Made by a program: the position numbers and the translations under genes. Source: Fimenecus sp045631225 (lineage in GTDB: Bacteria > Bacillota > Clostridia > Oscillospirales > Acutalibacteraceae). From it: 64,000 bases of DNA. Positions within the stretch are counted from its first letter, which is position 1. Every line of letters starts with the position of its first letter. Below are positions 35,551-43,223 of the stretch, one piece after another. The stretch spans positions 20,455 through 84,454 of the forward strand of contig JAZQUG010000009.1 of assembly GCA_045631225.1 (NCBI GenBank), written 5' to 3'. The notes beneath the pieces are model-generated. The model was not told the origin of the DNA, ran no database searches, and saw only the letters and a list, made by a program, of their open reading frames with translations.

Positions 35551-36450
35551 TTATTTATTCTTTTTAAAAATCTTTAAGCCTACTGTCAATGCTACAAAAA
35601 TAACAAAGCAGATTATTCCATAGATTATTCCATTGTCTGCATATTGAGAATATTCATCCACAACAGGCTTTAAGAACTCATATGTAATCAGGTCTTTCAT
35701 TCCCTCAAAACGAGCTTCAAAGCTATTCTGGACATATGTGATTGCTCCACCGCAGCCACAGAACGCAACACCAAGATAAATAAATATATTAAGAAGATTT
35801 TTGATGTTAAGTAAAAGTAATATTATTCCAAGGATAATTGAAATTGTTCTGAATGCTGATGCAGTTTTCTCCGCAAACAATACGATTATTTTATCACAAC
35901 TTGTTCCCGTTTCTTCTTCAATGAATTTAAGCACGGCAAGTTTTACCTGAGTACTGATTTTATCTTCATAATCTGTAGCATTTTCAGGGTTTAATTGTGG
36001 GTTTTCGTCGAGAGTTACACCGTCTTTAATTCGTTGTTTTGCTTCTGTAACGCTACTGTGAAGAAAATAGTCAGCGATTTCTTTAAACTCGTCTTTAACA
36101 AGCTTATTTACATAATGCGAGGAAAACACCTTATCAACAGTAAAATCTGTCAAAGCGTCTGCAAACGGAAACCAGAGGTCAGAATAATATTGTCCGCCTT
36201 TATCAATAATAATATTGTCAATGTTTGAGTTCACATATTCTTTTACATAATCTTCAAGCGTAATTTTGTTACCATTATGAATAAACGTAAGCGAAGCTAA
36301 ATCGGTATTATCAATCTGTGTCTGAAACTTACTTGAGATAAAATATTCCCTTGCTGTACTTAAAAGAATTGATACAACAGATGTAAAAACAAGCATAATA
36401 CTTAATACAACAGAAAGCATACCTGAAATGACTTTATAATTTTTATTCAT
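35551..36450 (-). CDS. Membrane protein of unknown function
   Basis: A 299-residue protein I do not recognise. One N-terminal helix (about 10-32) is followed by a ~165-residue charged extracytoplasmic region that starts after ILLSTAREYFISSKF. Three hydrophobic helices then follow, near 200-220, 225-245 and 275-295, with a short Cys-containing GVAFCGCGGA stretch. The topology recalls large-loop membrane proteins of the Firmicutes envelope. AGGTGATG precedes the ATG. It faces the fem operon and follows the GtrA-like gene's terminator region. Confidence 0.75.
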   Translation of the reverse strand: MNKNYKVISGMLSVVLSIMLVFTSVVSILLSTAREYFISSKFQTQIDNTDLASLTFIHNGNKITLEDYVKEYVNSNIDNIIIDKGGQYYSDLWFPFADALTDFTVDKVFSSHYVNKLVKDEFKEIADYFLHSSVTEAKQRIKDGVTLDENPQLNPENATDYEDKISTQVKLAVLKFIEEETGTSCDKIIVLFAEKTASAFRTISIILGIILLLLNIKNLLNIFIYLGVAFCGCGGAITYVQNSFEARFEGMKDLITYEFLKPVVDEYSQYADNGIIYGIICFVIFVALTVGLKIFKKNK

Positions 36451-36468
36451 ATCATCACCTAAAATTAT

Positions 36469-36500
36469 TGCCCTGCATCAAAAAAAGATACAGGGCAGAT
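36469..36500 (-). terminator. Terminator after the GtrA-like gene
   Basis: The stem TGCCCTGTATC / GATGCAGGGCA with a T7 loop is followed by ATAATTTT on the minus strand. Confidence 0.75.
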
Positions 36501-36516
36501 TTTCAAAATGCTGTAA

Positions 36517-37053
36517 TTATTCAGCTTTTTCTTCCTTTTTCTTGTGGAAGAGAATTTTGTCAACCGGGAAGTAGAGGAAGAACTGAACTGCAGAACAAAT
36601 CATTGTTGCAATATTCTTAGCAAGAACTTCATCACACCAGTCAAAGTTAACGAAAACACCTTTAAGTGTTGGGTTAAGCCAAGCTGAGAAGAAAATAAGA
36701 CCAATTGTGAAAACAATGTAAATTGGAAGAGCAACTGCAACATTTGCACCTGAATTAAATGTCTTTTCTTTATTTACAAAGAAAGCAACAATCTGTGCAA
36801 TGATATTAGCAACATTACTTACGATAAAGTAACCAAGTCCGCCAACTGCAACGGGATAAACAAATACCCACCAACTGAAATCCTGTGAATAAAGTTCCTT
36901 AATTGCAGGGATAAGCTGAAGTGTGTTGAGAAGTACAAACTGTACAATCATTGCAAGAAGACTTACAACGATAAATTTAACAAACTGCCAGATTGTAACA
37001 AGAACTGAACCTTTTGATTCAGCAGCCTTGTCAATGTCTTTTAAAACTGCCAT
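36517..37053 (-). CDS. GtrA-like membrane protein
   Basis: A 178-residue protein with four hydrophobic helices (about 25-45, 65-95, 105-125, 145-165) and a Lys/Glu-rich C-terminus. NIIAQIVAFFVNKEKTF matches the GtrA-family core motif. GtrA proteins are thought to move undecaprenyl-linked sugars or to support polysaccharide modification. No glycosyltransferase is adjacent, so the role is uncertain. A second GtrA-like protein is at 49.7 kb. The ATG has AAGGAG upstream. Confidence 0.8.
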   Translation of the reverse strand: MAVLKDIDKAAESKGSVLVTIWQFVKFIVVSLLAMIVQFVLLNTLQLIPAIKELYSQDFSWWVFVYPVAVGGLGYFIVSNVANIIAQIVAFFVNKEKTFNSGANVAVALPIYIVFTIGLIFFSAWLNPTLKGVFVNFDWCDEVLAKNIATMICSAVQFFLYFPVDKILFHKKKEEKAE

Positions 37054-37131
37054 AATGATATTCTCCTTTTATGTATCAAGATATGTATAAATGATACCAC
37101 AATATGCCTTATAAGTCAATAAATAAAATAT

Positions 37132-37151
37132 GACGGAGCCAGTACTCCGCC
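37132..37151 (-). terminator. Palindromic terminator after glnA
   Basis: GCGGAG / CTCCGT stem on the minus strand followed by ATATTTTATTTATT. It ends 12 bp past the glnA stop and is one of the GC-rich palindromes of this window, with CCATACAAT on the other side. Confidence 0.65.
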
Positions 37152-37162
37152 ATACAATATGA

Positions 37163-38485
37163 TTAATATTTTGTAAGGTATTCTTCGATTTCCCATTGAG
37201 TAACTCTTGTTGTATAACTCTTCCACTCTTGCTTTTTACCGGCAAGATATTTTGAGAAGATGTGTTCACCGAGAACTTCTTTTACAAATTCACTCTTTTC
37301 AAACTCCCTTGTTGCTTCCTGTAATGTACTTGGAAGATTATCGATACCGTTTGCTTTTCTTTCTTCTCGAGTCATATCATAGATATTTGTTGTGATGCCC
37401 TCAGGTGCTTTCATACCCTTCTTAATACCATCAAGACCTGCTGCGATACAAAGAGCCATCTCAAGATATGGGTTACAAGCAGGGTCTGCTGAACGAAGCT
37501 CGACACGAGTCGCCATTCCTCTTGCTGCAGGAACACGGATAAGTGCTGAACGATTCGATGCTGACCAGGAAATATAAACAGGTGCTTCAAATCCGGGAAC
37601 AAGTCGTTTATATGAGTTTACAAGCGGATTTGCAACACAAGTGATTGCCTTAACATGATGAAGAACACCCGCGATAAACTGATATGCTGTTTCTGAAAGA
37701 CCATATTTATCATCAGGGTCATAGAATGCATTCTGTCCATCCTTCATAAGTGAAAGATTTGTATGCATACCGTTACCGGCTACACCGTAAAGTGGCTTTG
37801 GCATAAATGTTGCATGAAGACCGTTTCGACGAGCATAAGTTTTAACAACGTGCTTGAATGTTACAACCTTATCAGCAGCTTCAAGTGCTTCTGCAAACTT
37901 AAAGTCAATTTCGTGCTGTCCTTCTGCACATTCGTGGTGAGAAGCTTCAATTTCATAATCCATCTGCTGAAGTGCAATACAAATATCGTTACGGCACTGT
38001 TCACCATCATCAGCAGGACCGATATCAAAATATCCAACAGCATCGTTCGTTTTTGTTGTTGCTCTGCCCTGTTCATCAAGCTTGAAAAGGAAGAATTCAC
38101 ATTCAGGACCAACATTGATTGAATATCCCATATCCGCTGCTTCCTTAATTACTGAACGAAGCACATAACGAGGGTCACCTGAAAAAGGAGTAACCTTATC
38201 AGCACCATAAACGTCACAGATTACTCGTGCAGTACCCTCTTTCCAAGGGAGAATTGTAAAAGTGTCAAAGTCAGGCTTTAAATACATATCAGATTCGTCA
38301 ATACGAACAAAGCCTTCAATTGATGAACCATCAAACATCTGACCATCTGTAAGCACTTTTTTAAACATATTTTCAGTAATTGCGATGTTTTTCATCTGAC
38401 CAAAAATGTCAGTAAACTGCAAACGCAAGAACTTAATCTTTTTTTCTTTTGCTATTTTAAGAATATCTTCAACTGTATAACTCAT
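37163..38485 (-). CDS. glnA: Type I glutamine synthetase
   Basis: A 440-residue GSI enzyme that forms glutamine from glutamate, ammonia and ATP. MFDGSSIEGF, GPECEFFLF, NGMHTNLSL, the central EGQHEIDFKF and SWSASNRSALIRVPAARG are in order. The length and the lack of an adenylylation loop fit the Firmicutes GSI-alpha type, which is feedback-controlled and regulated through GlnR in Bacillus. A GTG at 38497 lies within the SD, so I use ATG 38483-38485 after AAGGTGG. It is a single-gene transcript. Confidence 0.96.
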   Translation of the reverse strand: MSYTVEDILKIAKEKKIKFLRLQFTDIFGQMKNIAITENMFKKVLTDGQMFDGSSIEGFVRIDESDMYLKPDFDTFTILPWKEGTARVICDVYGADKVTPFSGDPRYVLRSVIKEAADMGYSINVGPECEFFLFKLDEQGRATTKTNDAVGYFDIGPADDGEQCRNDICIALQQMDYEIEASHHECAEGQHEIDFKFAEALEAADKVVTFKHVVKTYARRNGLHATFMPKPLYGVAGNGMHTNLSLMKDGQNAFYDPDDKYGLSETAYQFIAGVLHHVKAITCVANPLVNSYKRLVPGFEAPVYISWSASNRSALIRVPAARGMATRVELRSADPACNPYLEMALCIAAGLDGIKKGMKAPEGITTNIYDMTREERKANGIDNLPSTLQEATREFEKSEFVKEVLGEHIFSKYLAGKKQEWKSYTTRVTQWEIEEYLTKY

Positions 38486-38507
38486 GGGATTTACCACCTT
38501 TCGAATG

Positions 38508-38521
38508 TGTATATCAATACA
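38508..38521 (-). promoter_or_regulatory. Palindrome in the glnA leader
   Basis: TGTAT-TGAT-ATACA is a perfect 14-bp inverted repeat between the glnA promoter and start. It does not match the spacing of the Bacillus GlnR site (TGTNA-N7-TNACA), so it is only a candidate operator. Confidence 0.35.
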
Positions 38522-38544
38522 TATATACCCATTTTAACTATATT

Positions 38545-38572
38545 ATTATACCATTGATTGAAAAGATGTCAA
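38545..38572 (-). promoter_or_regulatory. Promoter of glnA
   Basis: Perfect TTGACA and TATAAT on the minus strand with a 16-bp spacer and an extended -10 (TGG before TATAAT). Confidence 0.85.
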
Positions 38573-38587
38573 CAACTAAGTGCAAGA

Positions 38588-38621
38588 TAAAAAAATTAAG
38601 GCGAGGTTATTCTGCCTCGCC
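38588..38621 (-). terminator. Terminator after sdpI
   Basis: GGCGAGG / CCTCGCC stem followed on the minus strand by TTAATTTTTTT. It lies 15 bp past the sdpI stop. Confidence 0.85.
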
Positions 38622-38636
38622 ATAAAAGTATTAATA

Positions 38637-39275
38637 TTATGATTTATCACTCTTTTTGTACAACAAATAGGAATAAACGAATGGAACAATTACCATTGGA
38701 ATAAGCACAACAAAGAAAAGCCAGAATGAACCTAAAAATGCTGATGCCATAATTATAACACCACCGATTACCCAGAGAAATCCTGCCATACGATGTGTTT
38801 TGTTCCAGTTTTCTTCATCATTGAGTGTCCATGGCAATTTAATTCCCATTGTATAACTCTGTTTGCATTTAGGCATATAATTGCCGATTATAACAAACAA
38901 TGCACCCATAAACAGTGGCATAATTATTTCAACGCTGACCTTATGACCTAATGCAGTTGCATACACCATTGAGTTGCAAAGCAACGATATAACAGGAATA
39001 ATCCACAGAACAAGAGTAAACATTTTATCGTTAATATTCTGCTTTTTAGGGTCAAGTGATGTTCCTAAAACACAAATCCAATGAAACGCAACTAACACCA
39101 AAGGCATCGCAAATACTACTTGCATCTTATTAGCATAACCATCAACTGCACCATTTATATCCCAATGTATTGGCACTTGGTCAGGCAATTTATCCCATAG
39201 CATAAGACCAATAAGTATTGGTATAAGGATTACTATTGATGTGATTATCAATTTTGGTAAATTCTTTTTAATCAT
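38637..39275 (-). CDS. sdpI: SdpI/DUF1648-family membrane protein
   Basis: A 212-residue membrane protein with about six helices. The N-terminal DUF1648 mark LPDQVPIHWDINGAVDGYANK lies at 30-50. The SdpI-type second half has GNYMPKCKQSYTMGIKLPWTLNDEENWNKTHR near 131-162. In Bacillus subtilis SdpI is an immunity protein that also relays toxin binding to the repressor SdpR. The gene overlaps the ArsR-type repressor upstream by 8 bp. No sdpC-like toxin gene lies nearby, so it may protect against other cells' toxins or serve another envelope role. Confidence 0.9.
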   Translation of the reverse strand: MIKKNLPKLIITSIVILIPILIGLMLWDKLPDQVPIHWDINGAVDGYANKMQVVFAMPLVLVAFHWICVLGTSLDPKKQNINDKMFTLVLWIIPVISLLCNSMVYATALGHKVSVEIIMPLFMGALFVIIGNYMPKCKQSYTMGIKLPWTLNDEENWNKTHRMAGFLWVIGGVIIMASAFLGSFWLFFVVLIPMVIVPFVYSYLLYKKSDKS

Positions 39276-39543
39276 TGCTATTATCTCCTTTCAAATCTGT
39301 TATCCATAGCATGATTTCTTCAAGCACAGATGCATTCAATTCATAGATTATGAATTTTCCGTCCCTTTTATCACGGACAAGGTCGGCTTCTTTAAGTACA
39401 GAAAGGTGTCTGGATATTGCAGCACCTGTTATATCGAAATTTTCTGTTATTTCACCCGCTGTCATCTGTCCATTTTTAAGCATATTGAGTATTTCTCTGC
39501 GTACAGGGTCAGAAAGAGCTTTTAATGTATTTTGAATTCCCAT
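39268..39543 (-). CDS. sdpR: ArsR-family repressor, SdpR-like
   Basis: A 91-residue winged-helix repressor. It begins LKALSDPVRREILNMLKNGQMTAGEI, with recognition helix region GAAISRHLSVLKEADLVRDKRDGKFIIYEL. There are no ArsR-type metal-binding cysteines, which fits the SdpR subgroup. AAAGGAG precedes the ATG. A perfect palindrome directly downstream of the -10 box is its likely own operator, so it would repress itself and sdpI, with release dependent on SdpI. Confidence 0.92.
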   Translation of the reverse strand: MGIQNTLKALSDPVRREILNMLKNGQMTAGEITENFDITGAAISRHLSVLKEADLVRDKRDGKFIIYELNASVLEEIMLWITDLKGDNSND

Positions 39544-39554
39544 AAATTCACTCC

Positions 39555-39579
39555 TTTAACATTTAACTTAAATGTTAAA
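39555..39579 (-). promoter_or_regulatory. 25-bp perfect operator palindrome upstream of sdpR
   Basis: Arms TTTAACATTTAA and TTAAATGTTAAA flank a single C. It covers the expected transcription start and lies 11 bp before the sdpR start codon, ideal for an ArsR-type repressor to block its own promoter. Confidence 0.88.
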
Positions 39580-39582
39580 TAT

Positions 39583-39611
39583 ATTGTAACATCGATTTTA
39601 TTTTTTGTCAA
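39583..39611 (-). promoter_or_regulatory. Promoter of sdpR-sdpI
   Basis: TTGACA and TACAAT on the minus strand with a 17-bp spacer, directly followed by the operator palindrome. Confidence 0.85.
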
Positions 39612-39655
39612 TATTATATTTTCTATAAAGCTATTACGAACAATTAGTATTCATA

Positions 39656-39688
39656 TGAAAAAAACAATGACGGGAGCATGCTCCCGCC
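39656..39688 (-). terminator. Palindromic terminator after the DUF3021 gene
   Basis: CGGGAGCATGCTCCCG is a self-complementary core (39671-39686) followed on the minus strand by TCATTGTTTTTTTC. Confidence 0.75.
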
Positions 39689-39700
39689 ATACAATGGATT

Positions 39701-40117
39701 TTATTTAAGTTTTCTGTTAAGACCTTTACTTGTTGCTTTAACAATAGAATATACAATTCCCCAGACCACAAAATATATTACTATAAAGATTACTGTAAAC
39801 AACAAAAGCACTTTTAGTTCAAATGGTATCCATGCATTCGCCACATAACATATAGAATATGCAATATAAAGCGTAGTGAGATGACAAAGCAATGATTTAG
39901 CCACTCCCCAATGCTCAATTTGATTAAATACACTTGCACCAGCGTGAACAAACGCAAGTAAATAAATTGAAATTATGCCTGAAAGTACTTCACCACCACT
40001 CAATGTGAAATTGTCTATTTTTTTTGAGAGTACAAAATATATAATCCCTAAAACTATTGGTCCGAAGCCCCCGAATAAAAGTCCACGATGAAAAAATACT
40101 TTTGCATATTTATTCAT
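39701..40117 (-). CDS. DUF3021-type membrane protein
   Basis: A 138-residue protein with four hydrophobic helices, near 12-32, 45-65, 75-95 and 100-125, and a basic C-terminus. It follows a LytTR regulator by one base, the regular arrangement for DUF3021 proteins in Firmicutes. In such pairs the membrane protein is thought to hold back or sense for the regulator. The function is not established. The pair is co-transcribed and ends in a palindromic terminator. Confidence 0.8.
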   Translation of the reverse strand: MNKYAKVFFHRGLLFGGFGPIVLGIIYFVLSKKIDNFTLSGGEVLSGIISIYLLAFVHAGASVFNQIEHWGVAKSLLCHLTTLYIAYSICYVANAWIPFELKVLLLFTVIFIVIYFVVWGIVYSIVKATSKGLNRKLK

Positions 40118-40118
40118 A

Positions 40119-40550
40119 TTATAACCCTAACCTTTCTTTTACATTTTTAAGATTTCTTCGTGACACGAAATCAACATATCCGTTTTTGAAAATCACCGTT
40201 AATGAACCACCCACAGTTGCTTTGAATTTGTCAATTTTTTTGATATTAGCTATACACGATTGATTAATTTTAACGAAGTTATGATTAAAATGTTCCTCTA
40301 ACTGATAAAGTCTTAATTTGAGTCTATATTTATTACTTTCAGTTAAAGCATAAACTCTGTTATCCTCTGTAATAAAACAAAAAACATCATTTAAATTGAG
40401 TTTTACTGTTTCGTTTTCTGTATAGCCGATTAAATCAAAAGAATTGTTATTGATAAGCTCTTCAATTTCACAGATAAGTGGTGTTTTTTCGTGAGCATAT
40501 ATGAGTATTTCTTCGTCACGGTCTTTGTTTATTACAATTTGAAGTTTCAT
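40119..40550 (-). CDS. LytTR DNA-binding transcriptional regulator
   Basis: A 143-residue regulator whose C-terminal two-thirds is a LytTR domain: LNDVFCFITEDNRVYALT near 50, YRLKLRLYQLEEHF near 76-89, FVKINQSCIANIKKI near 92-106 and SRRNLKNVKERLG at the end. The short N-terminus is not a response-regulator receiver domain, so it is a one-component type controlled with its DUF3021 partner. AAGGAGG precedes the ATG. Direct targets other than its own promoter are not visible. Confidence 0.9.
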   Translation of the reverse strand: MKLQIVINKDRDEEILIYAHEKTPLICEIEELINNNSFDLIGYTENETVKLNLNDVFCFITEDNRVYALTESNKYRLKLRLYQLEEHFNHNFVKINQSCIANIKKIDKFKATVGGSLTVIFKNGYVDFVSRRNLKNVKERLGL

Positions 40551-40571
40551 GAAAATCCTCCTTGCAAGCTT

Positions 40572-40600
40572 ATAGTATCACTCCGTTTTTAAGATTGCAA
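40572..40600 (-). promoter_or_regulatory. Promoter of the LytTR-DUF3021 pair
   Basis: TTGCAA and TACTAT on the minus strand with a 17-bp spacer, 22 bp upstream of the LytTR start codon. Confidence 0.7.
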
Positions 40601-40643
40601 TATGATTAAAGTGTTCGGCAATTTTGGAAATGCATTCGGTAAA

Positions 40644-40677
40644 AAATAACGGTGGAGGATTTCCTCCACCGTTATTT
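40644..40677 (-). terminator. Strong terminator downstream of mnmA
   Basis: AATAACGGTGGAGGA / TCCTCCACCGTTATT is a perfect 15-bp stem with T-runs at its minus-strand end. It ends the long rrf2-to-mnmA direction of transcription. Confidence 0.85.
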
Positions 40678-40803
40678 AAAAAGCAAGGTATAAAAAACGG
40701 AACGATGTTGTCATCGTCCCCTACAAAAGTTATTTAGTTGAGATTTTTCGCTTCGTTCAGAATGACACAAATCATTTTGCGCTTTGCATTTTGCAATTTG
40801 CAC
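40678..40803. repeat. Intergenic repeat debris after mnmA
   Basis: Holds a GGAACGATG / CATCGTCCC palindrome with CCCTACAAAA tail (40699-40725). A GAGATTTTTCGCTTCGTTCAG stretch follows, typical of dispersed clostridial intergenic sequence. A GCAAATTGCAAAATGCAAAG-type simple repeat lies at 40780-40802. No ORF or RNA gene is evident. Confidence 0.55.
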
Positions 40804-41826
40804 TTATATGATTTCTCCACCACCGAGGACAGTATCTCCATCAAAGATAACAAGTGACTGACCTTTTGTGATTGCTCGTTGTGGTTCGTCAAATTTAACG
40901 TGTAATATTCCGTCTTCTGTCTGCCATGCAGTTGCCGGTTGTTCCTTATGTCTGTATCTGACACGAGCAAGAACACGAGTTGGCTCTGAAATCACTTTTC
41001 CGCTGATTATGTTAACATTTTTAGCAGTTACTGTATCAGTAAACAAATCTTCATTATCACCAAGGATTACATTATTTGTTTCAGGGTCAATATTAAGTAC
41101 ATAAAGTGGAGTTTTATACGCAATTCCAAGACCTTTTCGTTGACCAATTGTATAATTAACAATACCCTTATGCTCACCGAATGAAAAGCCGTCTTTATGC
41201 ATAAACTGTCCCTTTGGATACTCTTTATTGTTATAACACTTAATGAAACTTACATAATCTCCATCAGGAACAAAGCAGATATCCTGGCTATCTTTTTTTC
41301 GAGCTGTTATAAGATCATTTTCTTCTGCAAGCTGACGAATCTCAGGCTTTGTATATTCACCCAAAGGGAATTTGATGTGTTTAAGCTGTTCTTGTGTAAG
41401 CATATAGAGAAAATAGCTCTGGTCTTTTGTTTCATCAACTGCTTTTTTCAGCTTATATTCTCCGTTTTCACAAACCACTCTTGCATAATGACCTGTTACG
41501 ACAAAATCTGCATCCAACTCATTCATTTTATCCATCATAGCACCAAATTTAAGAGTTCGATTACACTCAACACACGGATTTGGAGTTTTTCCTTGTTCAT
41601 AGCACTCAATGAACTTATCAATTACCTGCGCTTTGAATTCTTCTTTAAGTGGAAAAATATAAAAAGGCATTTCGAGTTTATCGGCAACTGCCTTTGCATC
41701 ACTGCAATCCCCTTCGGAATACAGCTGCATTGTAGCCCCGACACAGTTATAACCTTCATTTTTCATAAGTAAAGCAGCGACGGAGCTATCAACTCCGCCA
41801 CTCATAGCAATAATTGCTTTTTTCAT
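40804..41826 (-). CDS. mnmA: tRNA-specific 2-thiouridylase MnmA
   Basis: A 340-residue enzyme that thiolates U34 of Lys, Glu and Gln tRNAs using persulfide sulfur. The PP-loop SGGVDSSVA is at the N-terminus, the first catalytic Cys in NPCVECNRTLKFG (~100), and the second in SQDICFVPDGDY (~198). ATG 41824-41826 has GGGTGAG upstream, and an in-frame GTG at 41835 overlaps nadA. It lies in the same direction as the nifS-type cysteine desulfurase, its likely sulfur source. Confidence 0.95.
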   Translation of the reverse strand: MKKAIIAMSGGVDSSVAALLMKNEGYNCVGATMQLYSEGDCSDAKAVADKLEMPFYIFPLKEEFKAQVIDKFIECYEQGKTPNPCVECNRTLKFGAMMDKMNELDADFVVTGHYARVVCENGEYKLKKAVDETKDQSYFLYMLTQEQLKHIKFPLGEYTKPEIRQLAEENDLITARKKDSQDICFVPDGDYVSFIKCYNNKEYPKGQFMHKDGFSFGEHKGIVNYTIGQRKGLGIAYKTPLYVLNIDPETNNVILGDNEDLFTDTVTAKNVNIISGKVISEPTRVLARVRYRHKEQPATAWQTEDGILHVKFDEPQRAITKGQSLVIFDGDTVLGGGEII

Positions 41827-41831
41827 TGTAC

Positions 41832-42746
41832 TCACCCAAGCTCAAGCATTTTATCAATGCATTTTCTGGCTTTCTCAATTGTATCTGCCGGTAGTGTAAT
41901 TTGTTCGCCACCCTTACCCTGAATTGTATTGTAAAGATCAACAAGTGTTGTGGCTTTCATATCAGGACAAATAAGCTTTGGTGACAATGCATAGAAATTC
42001 TTATCCGGACATTCATACTGTAATGACTCAGCAATACTGATTTCTGTACCGATAATAAAGCTCTTATGGGTACTCTCTTTTGCAAACTTCATAATACCTG
42101 TTGTTGAGCCTACATAATCTGCTAACTCTACAACCTCAGGCTTACATTCAGGATGAACAAGGAGAAGTGAATCAGGATAGAGGTCTCTTGCTTTTTTAAC
42201 ATCATCCGCTGTAATCTGTCCGTGAATAGGGCAACCACCGTTTACAAACTTGAAAGTCTTTTCAGGAAGTTGTTTTGCAACATAGTCACCTAAATTACAA
42301 TCAGGAATAAAGAGTATCTTATCATTTTCCAACTTACTTACAACATTTACTGCTGATGCAGATGTTACACAAACATCACAAACAGTTTTTAATGCTGCAG
42401 TTGTGTTGATATATGCAACAACAGTATAATCAGGATATTCTTTCTTGATTTCTTCAATATAGTCCACACTCATCTGCTCTGCCATAGGACAACCTGCAAC
42501 AGGACTTGTAATATAAACCGTCTTTTCAGGTGAGAGAATCTTTACGGTTTCAGCCATAAAACGAACGCCACACATAATTACAGTTTTTGCATCAGTTTTC
42601 GAAGCCTCAACACTTAACTGAAAACTGTCACCTGTAAAATCAGCAATTTCTATAATCTCACGAGCCACATAGCTGTGAGCCAATATACAAATATCTTTTT
42701 CTTTTTTTAATTGCAGGATTTTTTCCTGCATTTCTTTTACTGTCAT
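41832..42746 (-). CDS. nadA: Quinolinate synthase NadA
   Basis: A 304-residue 4Fe-4S enzyme that condenses iminoaspartate and DHAP to quinolinate for NAD synthesis. The three cluster cysteines are in VIMCGVRFMAETV (~82), CDVCVTSASA (~125) and VHPECKPEV (~196). AHSYVAREI and GSTTGIMKFAKES are further family segments. NadB and NadC are not in this window. Placement after nifS-nifU, which build Fe-S clusters, is sensible. AAAGGAAG precedes the ATG. Confidence 0.95.
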   Translation of the reverse strand: MTVKEMQEKILQLKKEKDICILAHSYVAREIIEIADFTGDSFQLSVEASKTDAKTVIMCGVRFMAETVKILSPEKTVYITSPVAGCPMAEQMSVDYIEEIKKEYPDYTVVAYINTTAALKTVCDVCVTSASAVNVVSKLENDKILFIPDCNLGDYVAKQLPEKTFKFVNGGCPIHGQITADDVKKARDLYPDSLLLVHPECKPEVVELADYVGSTTGIMKFAKESTHKSFIIGTEISIAESLQYECPDKNFYALSPKLICPDMKATTLVDLYNTIQGKGGEQITLPADTIEKARKCIDKMLELG

Positions 42747-42806
42747 TTCAATCTTCCTTTATAAAGATTAGAACGAGCTGCCGAGGTCGTCAGCCCCTAC
42801 AAATAA

Positions 42807-43223
42807 TTAATGATGGTGGTCTTCAAATTCAAATTCCTTAGCATCGTATTCAATGCCGTTTTTGTCGTAATAATCCTTAACAGCTGCTTTAATTGCCTGT
42901 TCAGCAAGAACAGAACAGTGGATTTTAACTGCAGGAAGACCATCAAGAGCTTCAACAACTGCTTTGTTTGTAAGCTTAAGTGCTTCTGACAAAGGCTGTC
43001 CTTTAATCATATCAGTTGCAATTGAGCTTGTTGCAATAGCAGATGCACAACCATAAGTATTGAATTTAACATCTGTAATAATATCATTCTCAATTTTGAG
43101 ATACATTTTCATAATATCGCCACATTTTGCGTTGCCAACTTCTCCTATTCCGTCAGCATCGTCCAATTTACCAACATTATGTGGATTTACAAAGTGTTCC
43201 ATTACTTTTTCTGAATATTCCAT
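42807..43223 (-). CDS. NifU/IscU-type iron-sulfur scaffold protein
   Basis: A 138-residue scaffold that assembles Fe-S clusters from persulfide delivered by the desulfurase. The three ligand cysteines are in GNAKCGDIMKMYL (~34), NTYGCASAIATSS (~59) and AVKIHCSVLAEQA (~102). The C-terminus ends in three histidines. It starts at the nifS stop (TAATG), so the two are coupled. A palindromic element lies after the stop at 42776-42800. The N-terminal-only form is standard for Clostridia. Confidence 0.94.
   Translation of the reverse strand: MEYSEKVMEHFVNPHNVGKLDDADGIGEVGNAKCGDIMKMYLKIENDIITDVKFNTYGCASAIATSSIATDMIKGQPLSEALKLTNKAVVEALDGLPAVKIHCSVLAEQAIKAAVKDYYDKNGIEYDAKEFEFEDHHH

Noticed and set aside
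37069..37269. 66-codon minus-strand frame past the glnA stop
   Set aside because: It is a frame-shifted shadow of the glnA 3' end continuing through the terminator.
38508..38521. GlnR operator before glnA
   Set aside because: The palindrome is perfect, but its spacing differs from the Bacillus GlnR consensus, so I list it only as an unnamed palindrome.
41197..41772. 191-codon plus-strand frame
   Set aside because: It is antisense to mnmA, whose catalytic motifs are intact; composition is that of a reversed coding strand.
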